Positions 21,367-30,485 of a stretch of DNA of 35,855 nt are shown one piece after another. Source of the stretch: Myxococcota bacterium (GTDB lineage: Bacteria > Myxococcota_A > Bradymonadia > UBA7976 > UBA1532); NCBI GenBank assembly GCA_963169045.1, contig CAUJDF010000027.1, positions 1-35,855 of the forward strand. Reading direction: 5' to 3'. Position numbers and translations under genes: made by a program. Under the pieces are notes generated by a model. The model had not been told where the DNA came from, ran no database searches, and worked only from the letters and a program-made list of their open reading frames with translations. Positions within the stretch are counted from its first letter, which is position 1. The number at the start of each line of letters is the position of its first letter.

Positions 21367-24171
21367 ATGCGCAGCCTTCGAGTGTCCGGTCCGGCGGGTC
21401 GCCTCGCCTTCGTGCTCGCTTCGTGTCTCGCCTTCGCCGCGTGCGGGGAGGGGGAGGGCGCCGCCGGCGACGCGGGGCCCGGGTCCGATCTCGGCGTGGA
21501 CGCGGGCGGTCGGGACGCGGCGCCCGCCGACGCCGCGGCGGGCGACGGCGCGGCGGGCGACGGCGCGGCGGGCGACGCCGCCACGGACGCGGCTGCCGGC
21601 GACGCCGCGGCGGGCGACGCCGCCACGGACGCGGCTGCCGGCGACGCCGCGGCGGGCGACGCCGCCACGGGCGACGCCGCCACGGACGCGGCGCCCGGCG
21701 ACGCGACGCCGGACGCGGCCGGGAGCGACGCCGCCACGGACGCGGCGCCCGGCGACGCGACGCCGGACGCGGCCGGGAGCGACGCCGCCGCCGACGCGGC
21801 GGCCGGCGACGCGGGCCCGGCGTGCGCGGCCCCCTGCCCGGCGGGGACGGCCTGCGTCGACGGCGCCTGCGTCTGCGCGGAGGGCGCGCTCTGCGGCGAC
21901 GCCTGCGTCGACCTCGAGACCGACCCGTCCGCCTGCGGCGCCTGCGACCGCGTCTGCCACCCCGGCGGCGCCTGCGCCGGCGGCGCCTGCGACCACGTCA
22001 CCGTCGCCGCCTCGCTCGGCAACCCCGCCTGCTTCCTGCGCGCCGACGGCCGCCTGCTCTGCTGGGAGGGCCCGCGCCTCGTCCCGCCGCTCGGCCTGCC
22101 GCCCGTGCGCGACTTCTCGACGCGCGACGGCCACGCGTGCGCCGTCACCCCCGACGGCGCCCTCTCCTGCTGGGGCGGACACGCGCCGTTCGAGCCGCGC
22201 GAGCCGGCGCCGACCCTCGTCCCCGGACCGGCCGTCGCCCAGGTCGTCGTCGGCCGCGGCTTCGCCTGCGAGCGCTTCGTCGACGCCCCCGGCCTCCGCT
22301 GCCGCGGCTGGAACCCCTTCGGCGGCCGCATGGACGTCGCCGATCTGGCCGACCGCGCCGACATCGTGCAGCTCGCCGCGAACGACGCCTCGATGTGCGC
22401 GCGCTTCGCCGACGGGACGGTGGGCTGCTGGGGCGGCATGGCGCCGCGCTTCGAGAGGGTCGCCGGCCTCGCCGGCGCGATCGACCTCGTCGTGGGCTGC
22501 GCGCTGACCGCCGGCGGCCGCGTCGCCTGCTGGCAGGGCGCCGCCGACGGCGCCGTCGTCAAGCCCGAGCTCGAGAACGTCGTCTCGCTCTCCGCCTCCG
22601 AGGCGAACCTCTGCGCCGTCCGCGACGACGCCGGTCGCCGCACGGCCCACTGCTGGGGCAGCTGGGGCCCGGGCGCCGGCCGCTTCGACCCCGTCCCGCG
22701 GTACATCGCCGGCTTCGACGGCGCCCGCTTCACCTTCAACGGCGACGAGACGCTCTGCGCCGCGTTCGACGACGGCCGCGTCGCCTGCCTCGGCCGCGGC
22801 TTCACGGGCCAGTCGCAGAGCCCCATCGGCTGGGACGCGGAGCCCTACGTGCTCCACGCCGCCTGTCGGGCGGGCCACACGGAGTGCGACGGGGCCTGCG
22901 TCGACCTCGAGGCGGACCCGCTGCACTGCGGCGGCTGCTTCCTCGCCTGCGCGCCGGACGCCCGCTGCGTCGCCGGCGCCTGCGTGGCGTCCGACTGCGG
23001 CGACGGCCACGGAGACTGCGACGACGAAGCGGGCTGCGAGACGGATCTGCGCGGCGACGGGGCCAACTGCGGCGCGTGCGGCCGCGTCTGCGCCCACGGC
23101 GAGGCCTGCGTCGACGGCACCTGCGCCGACGCCCGCGTGCAGGTCGCCTTCGGGGACATGTTCGCGGTCGGCCGCACCGCCGACGGCCGCGTCCTCGGGT
23201 GGAGCGACGACTTCGGCCCCTACTCCTGGCAGGACCGCCGCGCCGCGCCCGGCGAGACGTTCGCCCGGTTCGTCGACCTGCAGGGCGTGACGACCGTCGC
23301 CGCCGCCGGCGAGCGCGCCTGCGCCGTCGTCGCGGGCGGGCAGGTGCGGTGCTTCACGCCGCCGCTCGCGCCGGGCGAGCCCGTCCCCGGCGTCGCCGAC
23401 GCGGTGCGCCTGTCCGTCGCCCCGGAGCACGCCTGCGTCGTCACCGCCGGCGGCCGCGCGCTCTGCTGGGGCCGCAACGTCGTCGGCCAGGTGGATCCCG
23501 CCGGCGTCTGGAACGAGGGCATCGCCGAGGCCGTCGAGCCGGTGCCCGCCATCGACGACGCGGTCGACGTCGCGGCGTTCGCGCGCGGGACGTGCGTCGT
23601 CCGCGCGGACGGCAGCGTGTGGTGCTGGGGCGGAAGCGACGAGGCGCGCGTGCCCGCCGAGGACGCGAGCCGCCCCGGGCCGCTCGCCGGCGTCGAGCGC
23701 GCCGTCTCGCTCGCCGTCGGCGGCGACCACCTCTGCGCGCGGCGCGACGACGGCGGCGTGCTCTGCTGGGGCAGAAACGACCGCGGCCAGCTCGGGCGCG
23801 GGACGCGCACGCCCCGCGAGGCGCCCGGCCTCGTCCCCGGCATCGACGACGCGGTGGCCGTCGCCGCCGGCGCCGACCTCTCCTGCGCCCTGCGCGCGGG
23901 CGGCCGCGTCTGGTGCTTCGGCGGCAATGCCGACGGCCAGCTCGGCGACGAGACGCGCCTCGACCGCGCTGCGCCCGCGCCCGTGCGCCACCTCGAAGCC
24001 GCCCGCCACGTCGCCTGCGGCGGCCGCCACTGCTGCGCCGTCCGCCGCGACGAGGTCCTGGCCTGCTGGGGCGCGATGCCGCTGTACGAGATCGCGCCCG
24101 GCGGCGCCGCCCGCAACCCGTGGGAGACGCGCGCTTACGTTCCGAACCCGGTCCAGCCGCGCGCGCCCTGA
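21367..24171 (+). CDS. RCC1-repeat lipoprotein with Cys-rich modules
   Basis: This 934-residue protein has a lipoprotein signal (FAAC, C26) and a long Asp/Ala/Gly linker (about 30-155). A Cys-rich module follows (CVDLETDPSACGACDRVC). RCC1-like blades appear as repeats of the form HACAVTPDGALSCWGG, LCARRDDGGVLCWGRNDRGQ and SCALRAGGRVWCFGGNADGQ. Two more Cys-rich modules (CVDLEADPLHCGGC, GCETDLRGDGANCGAC) sit between two blocks of blades, so there may be two propellers. RCC1-like lipoproteins are frequent in Myxococcota and are thought to be surface-exposed; no enzymatic motif is visible. The ATG has no ribosome site and lies 7 bases after a TAGACT element. Confidence 0.9.
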   Translation: MRSLRVSGPAGRLAFVLASCLAFAACGEGEGAAGDAGPGSDLGVDAGGRDAAPADAAAGDGAAGDGAAGDAATDAAAGDAAAGDAATDAAAGDAAAGDAATGDAATDAAPGDATPDAAGSDAATDAAPGDATPDAAGSDAAADAAAGDAGPACAAPCPAGTACVDGACVCAEGALCGDACVDLETDPSACGACDRVCHPGGACAGGACDHVTVAASLGNPACFLRADGRLLCWEGPRLVPPLGLPPVRDFSTRDGHACAVTPDGALSCWGGHAPFEPREPAPTLVPGPAVAQVVVGRGFACERFVDAPGLRCRGWNPFGGRMDVADLADRADIVQLAANDASMCARFADGTVGCWGGMAPRFERVAGLAGAIDLVVGCALTAGGRVACWQGAADGAVVKPELENVVSLSASEANLCAVRDDAGRRTAHCWGSWGPGAGRFDPVPRYIAGFDGARFTFNGDETLCAAFDDGRVACLGRGFTGQSQSPIGWDAEPYVLHAACRAGHTECDGACVDLEADPLHCGGCFLACAPDARCVAGACVASDCGDGHGDCDDEAGCETDLRGDGANCGACGRVCAHGEACVDGTCADARVQVAFGDMFAVGRTADGRVLGWSDDFGPYSWQDRRAAPGETFARFVDLQGVTTVAAAGERACAVVAGGQVRCFTPPLAPGEPVPGVADAVRLSVAPEHACVVTAGGRALCWGRNVVGQVDPAGVWNEGIAEAVEPVPAIDDAVDVAAFARGTCVVRADGSVWCWGGSDEARVPAEDASRPGPLAGVERAVSLAVGGDHLCARRDDGGVLCWGRNDRGQLGRGTRTPREAPGLVPGIDDAVAVAAGADLSCALRAGGRVWCFGGNADGQLGDETRLDRAAPAPVRHLEAARHVACGGRHCCAVRRDEVLACWGAMPLYEIAPGGAARNPWETRAYVPNPVQPRAP
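21571..21780 (+). repeat. In-frame tandem repeats in the Asp/Ala/Gly linker
   Basis: A 42-bp unit is present twice in tandem at 21571-21654, with a partial third copy, and a 54-bp unit is present twice at 21673-21780. Within each pair the copies are identical. Both units are multiples of three, so the linker length can vary without breaking the frame. Exact identity implies recent duplication or gene conversion. Confidence 0.85.
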
Positions 24172-24204
24172 CGCGCCCCGCTCAGCGCGACGGGCACGGA
24201 GGCA

Positions 24205-25002
24205 TCAGCGTCGCAGTCGCTGCGAGAAGGCCGCGCGCACCTCGTCGGGCAGGTCGGCGATCGTGTCGATGACGAACGCCAGGTAGCCGGGATCGGCCTG
24301 CTCGAGCGGCGTGCCGCAGTGCTTCCCGGCGCCGAGGCGCAGGACGCCGTCGGCCCGGTCCTCGTAGAGCCAGTAGCGGAAGCGCGTCCACTCCGCCTCG
24401 AGGCGCGGCGCGAGGCGCGCCTGCGTCTCGAGCGCCTCCTCGACGTCGACGGGGATCATCCCGCGCTCGACCATCGCGAAGAGCAGGTGGCCGCAGGCGG
24501 CGGCGTCGGCGCAGGCGGTGTGGGCGGCGTCGAGGCGCACGCCATAGTGGGCGCAGACGTCGCCGAGCTTGCGACTGCGCAGGCCGCGGTGGTGCCAGCG
24601 CACGAAGAGGATGGGGTCGATCACGCGCGATGGCTCGATGCGGAACTCGACGCCGGCGCGCGCGAGCTCGTGGTTGAGGAGCGGGACGTCGTAGCCCACC
24701 GCGTTGTAGCCGGCGACGATGGGCGGCGTGCCGCCGGACTCGGTGCCGTCGAGGTGCGCGACGAGTCGCGGCGCGACGCGCGCGAACACCGGCTGGCCGC
24801 GCACGTCCTCGTCGCGGATGCCATGCACGGCGCTGGCCTCGGGCGGGATGGGGCGCTCCGGGTCGACGAGGGTGCGCCGCAGCCCGGCGGGCCGGCCGCC
24901 GTCGAAGTACGCCGCGCCGAGCTCGACCACCCGGTCCGTCGTCACGTCGATGCCCGTGGTCTCCGTGTCGACCACCAGCAGCCGCACCTCGTCCCAGCGC
25001 AT
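24205..25002 (-). CDS. DEDDh 3'-5' exonuclease with an ExoX-like C-terminus
   Basis: This 265-residue protein has the DnaQ-type exonuclease core: ExoI motif VVDTETTG (D12, E14), ExoII region AGYNAVGYDVPLLNHE, and ExoIII HTACADAAACGHL with the His and Asp of the DEDDh class. The C-terminal 50 residues (LRLGAGKHCGTPLEQADPGYLAFVID) resemble the small domain found after the nuclease in ExoX-like enzymes. It would degrade DNA or RNA 3' ends in repair or turnover; it is not obviously a polymerase proofreading subunit because no polymerase is linked. AAGGGG precedes the ATG. It diverges from the SRPBCC gene. Confidence 0.88.
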   Translation of the reverse strand: MRWDEVRLLVVDTETTGIDVTTDRVVELGAAYFDGGRPAGLRRTLVDPERPIPPEASAVHGIRDEDVRGQPVFARVAPRLVAHLDGTESGGTPPIVAGYNAVGYDVPLLNHELARAGVEFRIEPSRVIDPILFVRWHHRGLRSRKLGDVCAHYGVRLDAAHTACADAAACGHLLFAMVERGMIPVDVEEALETQARLAPRLEAEWTRFRYWLYEDRADGVLRLGAGKHCGTPLEQADPGYLAFVIDTIADLPDEVRAAFSQRLRR

Positions 25003-25012
25003 CCCCCGCCCC

Positions 25013-25041
25013 TTCCGCTTCCCGAGTGTCGGCACTAGGAT
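25013..25041 (+). promoter_or_regulatory. Weak sigma70-like promoter
   Basis: TTCCGC (25013-25018) and TAGGAT (25036-25041) are 17 bases apart. The -10 matches 4 of 6 positions and is followed by GCGCC, as in other candidates in this window; the -35 is weak. It would drive the SRPBCC gene at 25084, which has its own GGGAGGGAG ribosome site. Confidence 0.3.
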
Positions 25042-25083
25042 GCGCCCGGAGCTTCGCCGAAGGAACCGGGGAGGGAGTTTTCG

Positions 25084-25614
25084 ATGGAAATCTCGGTCGT
25101 CACCACCATTCCGCATCCGCAGAAGGACGTGTGGCTCGCCATGCGCGACCACATGCACGAGATGGCGCCGTACCTGCCGAACGTCGACGCCATCGAGGTC
25201 AAGGAGCGCCACGAGACGCCCGGTCAGGTGAAGCTGGTCAACCTGTGGAAGGCCGCCAAGACCGAGGTCCCGACGGTGGCGCGGCCGTTCATCGACCCGG
25301 CGAAGATGAACTGGCTCGACTACGCCACGTGGCACGACGAGAAGCAGTATTGCGAGTGGATGCTCCAGGTCGGCTTCATGCCGGAGCGCGTGAAGTGCAA
25401 GGGCACGACGTCGTTCCGGGCGCTCGACGCGGGGCGCACCGAGGTGAAGATCCTGGGCAACCTCGACCTCGAGCTGAAGGGCTTGTTGCCGGGCCTCATC
25501 GCCAAGTCGGCGACGCCCAAGGTCGAGGCCTTCGTGATCAAGCTGGTCCAGCCCAACTTCGAGAAGACGAGCGACGCGGTGACCCGCTACCTCGACGCCC
25601 AGAAGAAGGCGTGA
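25084..25614 (+). CDS. SRPBCC/START-like small-molecule-binding protein
   Basis: This 176-residue cytoplasmic protein has the helix-grip layout: N-terminal strand MEISVVTTIPHPQKDVWLAM, helices, a central beta-sheet (VKLVNLWKA, CEWMLQVGF, TTSFRALDAGRTEVKILG) and a long C-terminal helix (LVQPNFEKTSDAVTRYLDAQ). The fold binds hydrophobic ligands in a deep pocket; the ligand is unknown. GGGAGGGAG lies before the ATG. Its stop overlaps the GTG of the next gene (GTGA), so the two are translationally coupled. Confidence 0.82.
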   Translation: MEISVVTTIPHPQKDVWLAMRDHMHEMAPYLPNVDAIEVKERHETPGQVKLVNLWKAAKTEVPTVARPFIDPAKMNWLDYATWHDEKQYCEWMLQVGFMPERVKCKGTTSFRALDAGRTEVKILGNLDLELKGLLPGLIAKSATPKVEAFVIKLVQPNFEKTSDAVTRYLDAQKKA

Positions 25615-26525
25615 CGCGGCGCGCCCGCCTCGCCGGGGCCGCGCTCCTCGCGGCCGTCTCTTCGTGCAAGGTCGGCACGGTGGGCCCCGAAGGCGGTCCG
25701 CCGGGGGGCGGCGGCGGACTGCCGCACAAGGGCCTGCGCGTGGACGCCTGCCGCGGTGGCGACGGCGTGCTGGCGCTCTCGGGCGCGTGGGCCTTCCGCT
25801 TCGAGACGGCGTCCTCCGTGAGCGGCGAAGGCCTCTCCGCGGCCCAGCCCGAGGTCGCGACCCGCTACGGCGTGGCCCTGATGTGCCAGGAAGGCGCCGA
25901 GATCGGCGCGTACCTCGTCACCTGCTCGTACGCCCAGACGCGGCTGGCCGACGCCACCGGCGAGTGCGCCGCGCAGATGCCCTCCGCCGAGGTCGTCGCC
26001 TCGCTGCCGATCGCCGGCATGGTCGGCGCGCTCGACCAGGACGCGCCCGGCGCGCGCCTGCGCTTCGAAGGCTTCACCGAGGCGTGGGGCCTCGAGGCCG
26101 GAGCGTCGATGCCGGCCGAGGGCGCGCTCGAGGCGGCCGACGCCGAGGTGCCCGACGGCGTGGTCGACGCCGACGACGACGGTGATCCCGGCGTCACGCT
26201 GCGCGGGGACGGCGAGGTGCCGACGATCGCGTGGGCGGTGCGGCGGACGCGCAGCGTCTTCGACCTGGTCGTGCAGAACGACGCGGTGCTCTCCGGCACG
26301 ACGACGAGCGAGACGGACGAGCGCATCCTCGGCGGTCCGGCGGTGCGCGTGCTGAAGGGCCGCACCCGCGCGCCCGCCGAGGGCCGCGCGCTGTTCGTGC
26401 GCGCGGACGGCCTCTTCGGCAGCGCGCGCCTCGACGCGGACGGCGACCGCCTGCTGACGTGCGCGGAGCTTGCGCCCTACCTCTTCAGCGTGTTGCCGCC
26501 CCCCGCCCAGGCCGGCTGCGAGTAG
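25611..26525 (+). CDS. Lipoprotein of unknown function coupled to the SRPBCC gene
   Basis: This 304-residue protein has a lipoprotein signal (VSSC, C19), a Gly/Pro linker and a domain beginning GLRVDACRGGDGVLALSGAW. It has a short Asp-rich loop, VVDADDDGDPGVTLRGDGEVP, that looks like a calcium-binding type DxDxDG motif. The second half carries SARLDADGDRLLTC, another such motif. No family is recognised. The start is a GTG overlapping the previous stop. It converges on the large propeller gene. Confidence 0.78.
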   Translation: MTRRARLAGAALLAAVSSCKVGTVGPEGGPPGGGGGLPHKGLRVDACRGGDGVLALSGAWAFRFETASSVSGEGLSAAQPEVATRYGVALMCQEGAEIGAYLVTCSYAQTRLADATGECAAQMPSAEVVASLPIAGMVGALDQDAPGARLRFEGFTEAWGLEAGASMPAEGALEAADAEVPDGVVDADDDGDPGVTLRGDGEVPTIAWAVRRTRSVFDLVVQNDAVLSGTTTSETDERILGGPAVRVLKGRTRAPAEGRALFVRADGLFGSARLDADGDRLLTCAELAPYLFSVLPPPAQAGCE

Positions 26526-26561
26526 GCGTCGGGGGCGAGCGCGGGCCGCGACGCGGCGCCG

Positions 26562-29500
26562 TCAGAAGATGACGGCGCGGCGCCGGTCGTAGCGGCGGCG
26601 GATGCTCGGGCGCAGCAGGTTGACGAAGCAGGCGCCGGCGGCGACGGCGCCGAGGGCGAGGCCCTCGACGGGCATCCAGGCGGGGCGGTGGCCGGCGGCC
26701 GCGAACAGCAGGAAGAGAGCGTTGAAGACGCAGGCGGCGGCGCCCGCGCGCCAGCCCCAAGCGCGGTCGGAGACGACGCTGATGCCGGCGCCGAGCGTCA
26801 GCAGGCCGACGACCATCCACAGGGCGCCGAGCTTGAAGCCGAGCAGGAGCTCCACGAGACCGGCGCCGGCGAGCAGCGCGGCCGTGAAGGGGAGCGCCGT
26901 CGGCATGGGCGGGCGGATGGCGAGCGTGACGGTGCGGTCGTCCTCGGCCCACATCGCGCTCCCGCCGAACTGGTCGGCGGCGTTCCGGCGGGTGTCGGCC
27001 CACGTGGAGCGGCGCGGCGACTCGTCGTGGGGCGACAAGGCGTCCGCCGCGCGCAGGTCGGGCATCGCAGGCGGTCGCCCGGGCGCGCGGGGCGGCGGGT
27101 CCGGGGCCCACGCCGTGTCGAAGACCGGCGTCGGCGTGGCCGGGGGACGCGGGTCCGGCGGGTCGTCCGCGAGCGCGAACGGCGAGGCCGGGCCGCGCTC
27201 GGCGGCGGCCTTCAGACGGCGCCACTCCTCGTCCTCGGCGGCACGCTCCGCCGACGCGCGGCGCTGCGCCCACTCGTCTTCGGGTGGCGTCTTCGGCGGC
27301 GCGGGGGTGGGCGGCGGCGTCGCCGCGGGCGCGGGCGCCCTCGCGGGCGTGGGGACGGGGGGCGGCGTCGCCGCGGACGCGGGCGTCCTCGCGGGCGCGG
27401 GCGCCGGCGCCTCAGGGGAGGCGCTCCGCCGCTGATCGGCGAGCTCGCGGCCGGCGGCGGCGCGGCGGCGGGCCCACTCGGCGTCGTCGTCGGCGGCGGC
27501 GGCGGCGGCGCGGCGGCGGGCCCACTCGGCGTCGTCGTCGGCGGCGGGGCCGGGCGGGACGGCTGGCCGCGGCTCGGCGGCGGCGGCGCGGCGGCGGGCC
27601 CACTCGGCGTCTTCGTCGGCGGCGGGGCCGGGCGGGGCGGGTGCCCGCGGCTCGGCGGCGGCGGCGCGGCCGGCTTCGGCGCGGCGGCGGGCCCACTCGG
27701 CGTCTTCGTCGGCGGCGGGCGTCGGGCGCGGCGCCGCCACGGACGCGGGCGCCTTCGCCGGAGCGGGCGTCCCGGCGTCGCCGAGCACCTCGTCGAGCTG
27801 GTCCTGGTAGAGCGTGGCGAACGACGCGAGCACCTGCGCGGCGGCGGCGTCCCCCGCCGTCTCGAGCACGTTCGTGCTCTGGGCGAGCATGGACTCGTAC
27901 TCGTCATAGACGGCGTTCAGGTCGAAGCTGCCCGTCCGCCCCTCGATGCAGCGCAGGGCCGCGAGCGCGAAGTGCTCCTCGGCCTCGGGCAGCCCGCCGG
28001 AGCGCGCCAGCCGCTCGTGCGCGCGCGCGCACGCCTCCCGGAGCGTGTCGCGCACCTCGAAGAGGCGCAGGTGCGCGGCGGCGCCGAACGCCATCACGAG
28101 CTCCGGCACGGCTTCGGGCTGGCGCGCCGCGCGGCGCGCCAGCATGCGCACGTACATGCGCGCGGCGTCGCGGAGGAGCGGTTCGTCGCGGTGGGCCTCG
28201 AGCCGGCGGAGCTCGGCGGCGGGATCGGCGGCGGCGGGCACGCGCTTCATCCAGCCGACGAAGTCCGCGATCGGATCGCCCACGGCGGCGCGCAGCGCCT
28301 GAGGCCGCGGCTCGGCCGCGAAGGGCGAGGCCGACGCGCCGGGCGGGCGCTGCTCGGCGGCGGGAGGCGCGGGCGGGCGCTGCTCGGCGGCGGGAGGCGC
28401 GGGCGGGCCGTCCTCGGCCGCGAAGGGCGAGGCCGGCGGGCGCTGCTCGGCGGCGAGAGACGCGGGCGGCGCGTCGGGCGGCGGCGGTCCGGCGAGCGTG
28501 CGGCGCGCCGCATCGGGCTGCGGCGCCTCCGGGTCGGTCGCCGACGCGTCGGGCGCCGCGGCGTGGGACGGCGCGAGATGGGCCGGCGAGGCATCGGTGC
28601 GGGCCGCCGCGTGTGCTGCCGCCTCGGGCAGCGGCGGCCCGGCGAGGGTGGGTGCGCGTGGCAGCGCTTCGTCCGCTGCGCCGGCGACAGGCTGCGGCGG
28701 CCCGGCGGGGGTCGTCGCCGGCGGCGCCACCGCCGCCGGCTGCTTCGACCGCTTCCGCTTCGAGCCCGTGGACCTCGCGCCGCCGGCGGTGGGCGCCACC
28801 GCCGGCGGCGGCGGCGCCGGCGTCTGCACCGTCGCGCTCCACTCGAACGGATGGCGCGCGGTGTCGCCGCCGTCCGCCTCGAGCGCGTTGCGCGCCGTGT
28901 CGCCCCCGAGGTCGCCCCCGTCGGCGGCGAGGACCGTGCGGCGCTCCCGCGGTGTCACGCGCTCGACCACCGTCGGCCGGTCGTCGTCGTCCACCTGGGA
29001 CGCGGGCCGCGGCCCGGCGTCGGTCGGCGCGTCCGCGAGCCGCCGGATGATCTCGCCGAGCCGCGGCACGTCCGGCATCGGCACCAGCGACAGCACCGTG
29101 CGCCCGTCGCCGAGCGGCTGCAGCGTGTCCACCCGGCGTCCGTCGAGGTCCAGCGCGCGCAGCCACGCCGCCTCGTCGTCGCTCGCGCAGAACACGAGCC
29201 GCCCCTCCTCGAAGCACAGGCCGCGGTGACTGCTGCCCGGCTCGCCGCGGACGACCGCCTCGGCCCTGCCGCCCTCCACCTCGGCCAGCCAGAGCTGCCC
29301 GTCGGCGGACCACGCCACCCAGCGCCCGTCGGCGGAGACGCAGACCTCCTCGACGCTCAGGTGGTCGCGGCCGAGGTCGCGCACCTCGCGACCGTCGTTC
29401 ACGGTGCGCACCCGCTGGCGCGTCCCGGCGCGCGTCCTCGCCACGAAGAACGCCTGCCCCGTCGCCGGACACCACGCGAGCCCCGCCTCGGGCACGGCCT

Positions 29501-30104
29501 CGGCGCCCTGCGTCAGCGGCACGCTGAGCACCGACGGCGCGCGGCCCTCCATCGCAAACGCGGAGTCGCCGGTCTGGTCGAGGTCGAGCAGACAGATCTC
29601 CCAGCCGCCGTCGGGGCGCGTGCCGAGGAAGTACAGGAGCTGGCGCCCGCCCGGCAGGAACAGCGGCCGCACCGCGCCGAGCCCGTGCCGGCTGCCGGCG
29701 CCGCCGACGATCGACTCCCGCGCCGAGTTCCCGCGGAAGTCGACCGCGAGCACGTACACGTCCGGGTTGGGCACCCCGCCCCAGGCGCCCTCGAGCGCCA
29801 TCGACTCGCCGGAGTCGTCGAAGACCGCCCCGCCGATGCGCCACTGCGGATCGAGCGACTGCCGCAGCCAGCCGATGCCGCCGTTCTCGAGGTTCAACAG
29901 CCCGACGCGCTTGCGGTACTCGCCGCGCAACGTGTTGCGCGAGACCGCGTCGATGGCGACGCGCGTGCCGCGCGGATGCACGGCGGGCCGCAGCGCGAAC
30001 GGGTGGGCGCTGCGATAGAGCACGCGGCTCGCGCCGCTCGAGGGCTCGAGCGCGACGAGCTCGGCCCCCTCGGGCGTGACGGCTTCGATGAGGACCCACT
30101 GCAT
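26562..30104 (-). CDS. Large propeller/disordered/membrane protein with EWARRR repeats
   Basis: This 1,180-residue protein starts without a signal peptide. Residues 1-345 form a TolB/PD40-like beta-propeller (strands such as GAVFDDSGESMALEGAW and EEVCVSADGRWVAWSADGQLW). A long Pro/Ala-rich region with TLAGPPLP and AAEQRPP repeats follows. An alpha-helical domain lies near 610-775 (DPIADFVGWMKRV...). Between about 797 and 960 there are six short repeats of the type DEDAEWARRRAAA. About four membrane helices occupy 1068-1168. The propeller and repeats should therefore be cytoplasmic, with the C-terminus in the inner membrane. GGGAG precedes the ATG. Function is unknown; a scaffold is plausible. 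A promoter-like sequence lies just upstream. Confidence 0.88.
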   Translation of the reverse strand: MQWVLIEAVTPEGAELVALEPSSGASRVLYRSAHPFALRPAVHPRGTRVAIDAVSRNTLRGEYRKRVGLLNLENGGIGWLRQSLDPQWRIGGAVFDDSGESMALEGAWGGVPNPDVYVLAVDFRGNSARESIVGGAGSRHGLGAVRPLFLPGGRQLLYFLGTRPDGGWEICLLDLDQTGDSAFAMEGRAPSVLSVPLTQGAEAVPEAGLAWCPATGQAFFVARTRAGTRQRVRTVNDGREVRDLGRDHLSVEEVCVSADGRWVAWSADGQLWLAEVEGGRAEAVVRGEPGSSHRGLCFEEGRLVFCASDDEAAWLRALDLDGRRVDTLQPLGDGRTVLSLVPMPDVPRLGEIIRRLADAPTDAGPRPASQVDDDDRPTVVERVTPRERRTVLAADGGDLGGDTARNALEADGGDTARHPFEWSATVQTPAPPPPAVAPTAGGARSTGSKRKRSKQPAAVAPPATTPAGPPQPVAGAADEALPRAPTLAGPPLPEAAAHAAARTDASPAHLAPSHAAAPDASATDPEAPQPDAARRTLAGPPPPDAPPASLAAEQRPPASPFAAEDGPPAPPAAEQRPPAPPAAEQRPPGASASPFAAEPRPQALRAAVGDPIADFVGWMKRVPAAADPAAELRRLEAHRDEPLLRDAARMYVRMLARRAARQPEAVPELVMAFGAAAHLRLFEVRDTLREACARAHERLARSGGLPEAEEHFALAALRCIEGRTGSFDLNAVYDEYESMLAQSTNVLETAGDAAAAQVLASFATLYQDQLDEVLGDAGTPAPAKAPASVAAPRPTPAADEDAEWARRRAEAGRAAAAEPRAPAPPGPAADEDAEWARRRAAAAEPRPAVPPGPAADDDAEWARRRAAAAAADDDAEWARRRAAAGRELADQRRSASPEAPAPAPARTPASAATPPPVPTPARAPAPAATPPPTPAPPKTPPEDEWAQRRASAERAAEDEEWRRLKAAAERGPASPFALADDPPDPRPPATPTPVFDTAWAPDPPPRAPGRPPAMPDLRAADALSPHDESPRRSTWADTRRNAADQFGGSAMWAEDDRTVTLAIRPPMPTALPFTAALLAGAGLVELLLGFKLGALWMVVGLLTLGAGISVVSDRAWGWRAGAAACVFNALFLLFAAAGHRPAWMPVEGLALGAVAAGACFVNLLRPSIRRRYDRRRAVIF

Positions 30105-30128
30105 CGGCCGCTCCCTTTCCGACCCGCC

Positions 30129-30157
30129 ATTGTCGACCCGATCCGCGTCGAAACCAA
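30129..30157 (-). promoter_or_regulatory. Sigma70-like promoter for the propeller gene
   Basis: Reading the minus strand, TTGGTT (30157-30152) and GACAAT (30134-30129) are separated by 17 bases. They match the consensus at three or four and four positions respectively. A start near 30122 would leave an 18-base leader containing the GGGAG ribosome site before the ATG at 30104. Confidence 0.4.
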
Positions 30158-30167
30158 AATCGGCGGG

Positions 30168-30485
30168 CTAATCGCCGAAATACCGGCGCCAGACGTCCAG
30201 CTGGATCGGGCAGAAGCGCGCTTCCGGCGTCCCGGCGCCTCGGGCGCGCTCGGCGCGGACCTTCACCTCGCTCAGGTAGCGCTCGACGTCGTCGCGGGAG
30301 ATCCGGCCGTCGAGCGCCGCGCGGCGAAGCTGGTCCCTCCGTGTCTCGGAGATCGCCGGAGAGAGACACTGGTCGCGCGAAAGCGTCTCGAGCTGCTCGG
30401 CCACGGCGCGGCGGCGCTCGCCTTCATCGCGGCAGCCGGTGGCGCCGAGCGCGAGCCACAGGCTCAGGGCGTGGGCGCAGCGCAT
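30168..30485 (-). CDS. Small lipoprotein of the HEAT-repeat cluster
   Basis: This 105-residue protein has a lipoprotein signal (ATGC, C18) and a short alpha-helical body rich in Arg and Glu (RRAVAEQLETLSRDQCLSP, DGRISRDDVERYLSEVKVRAE). It ends ARFCPIQLDVWRRYFGD. Two Cys in the mature part could pair. No family is recognised. Its ATG overlaps the end of the upstream HEAT gene by 22 bases, so it is part of that operon. Its role probably relates to the membrane HEAT protein, an inference from coupling. Confidence 0.78.
   Translation of the reverse strand: MRCAHALSLWLALGATGCRDEGERRRAVAEQLETLSRDQCLSPAISETRRDQLRRAALDGRISRDDVERYLSEVKVRAERARGAGTPEARFCPIQLDVWRRYFGD

Noticed and set aside
25031..25044. 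Sigma54 promoter (GGCAC...GC) before the SRPBCC gene
   Set aside because: The GG to GC spacing is one base too short for a -24/-12 promoter.
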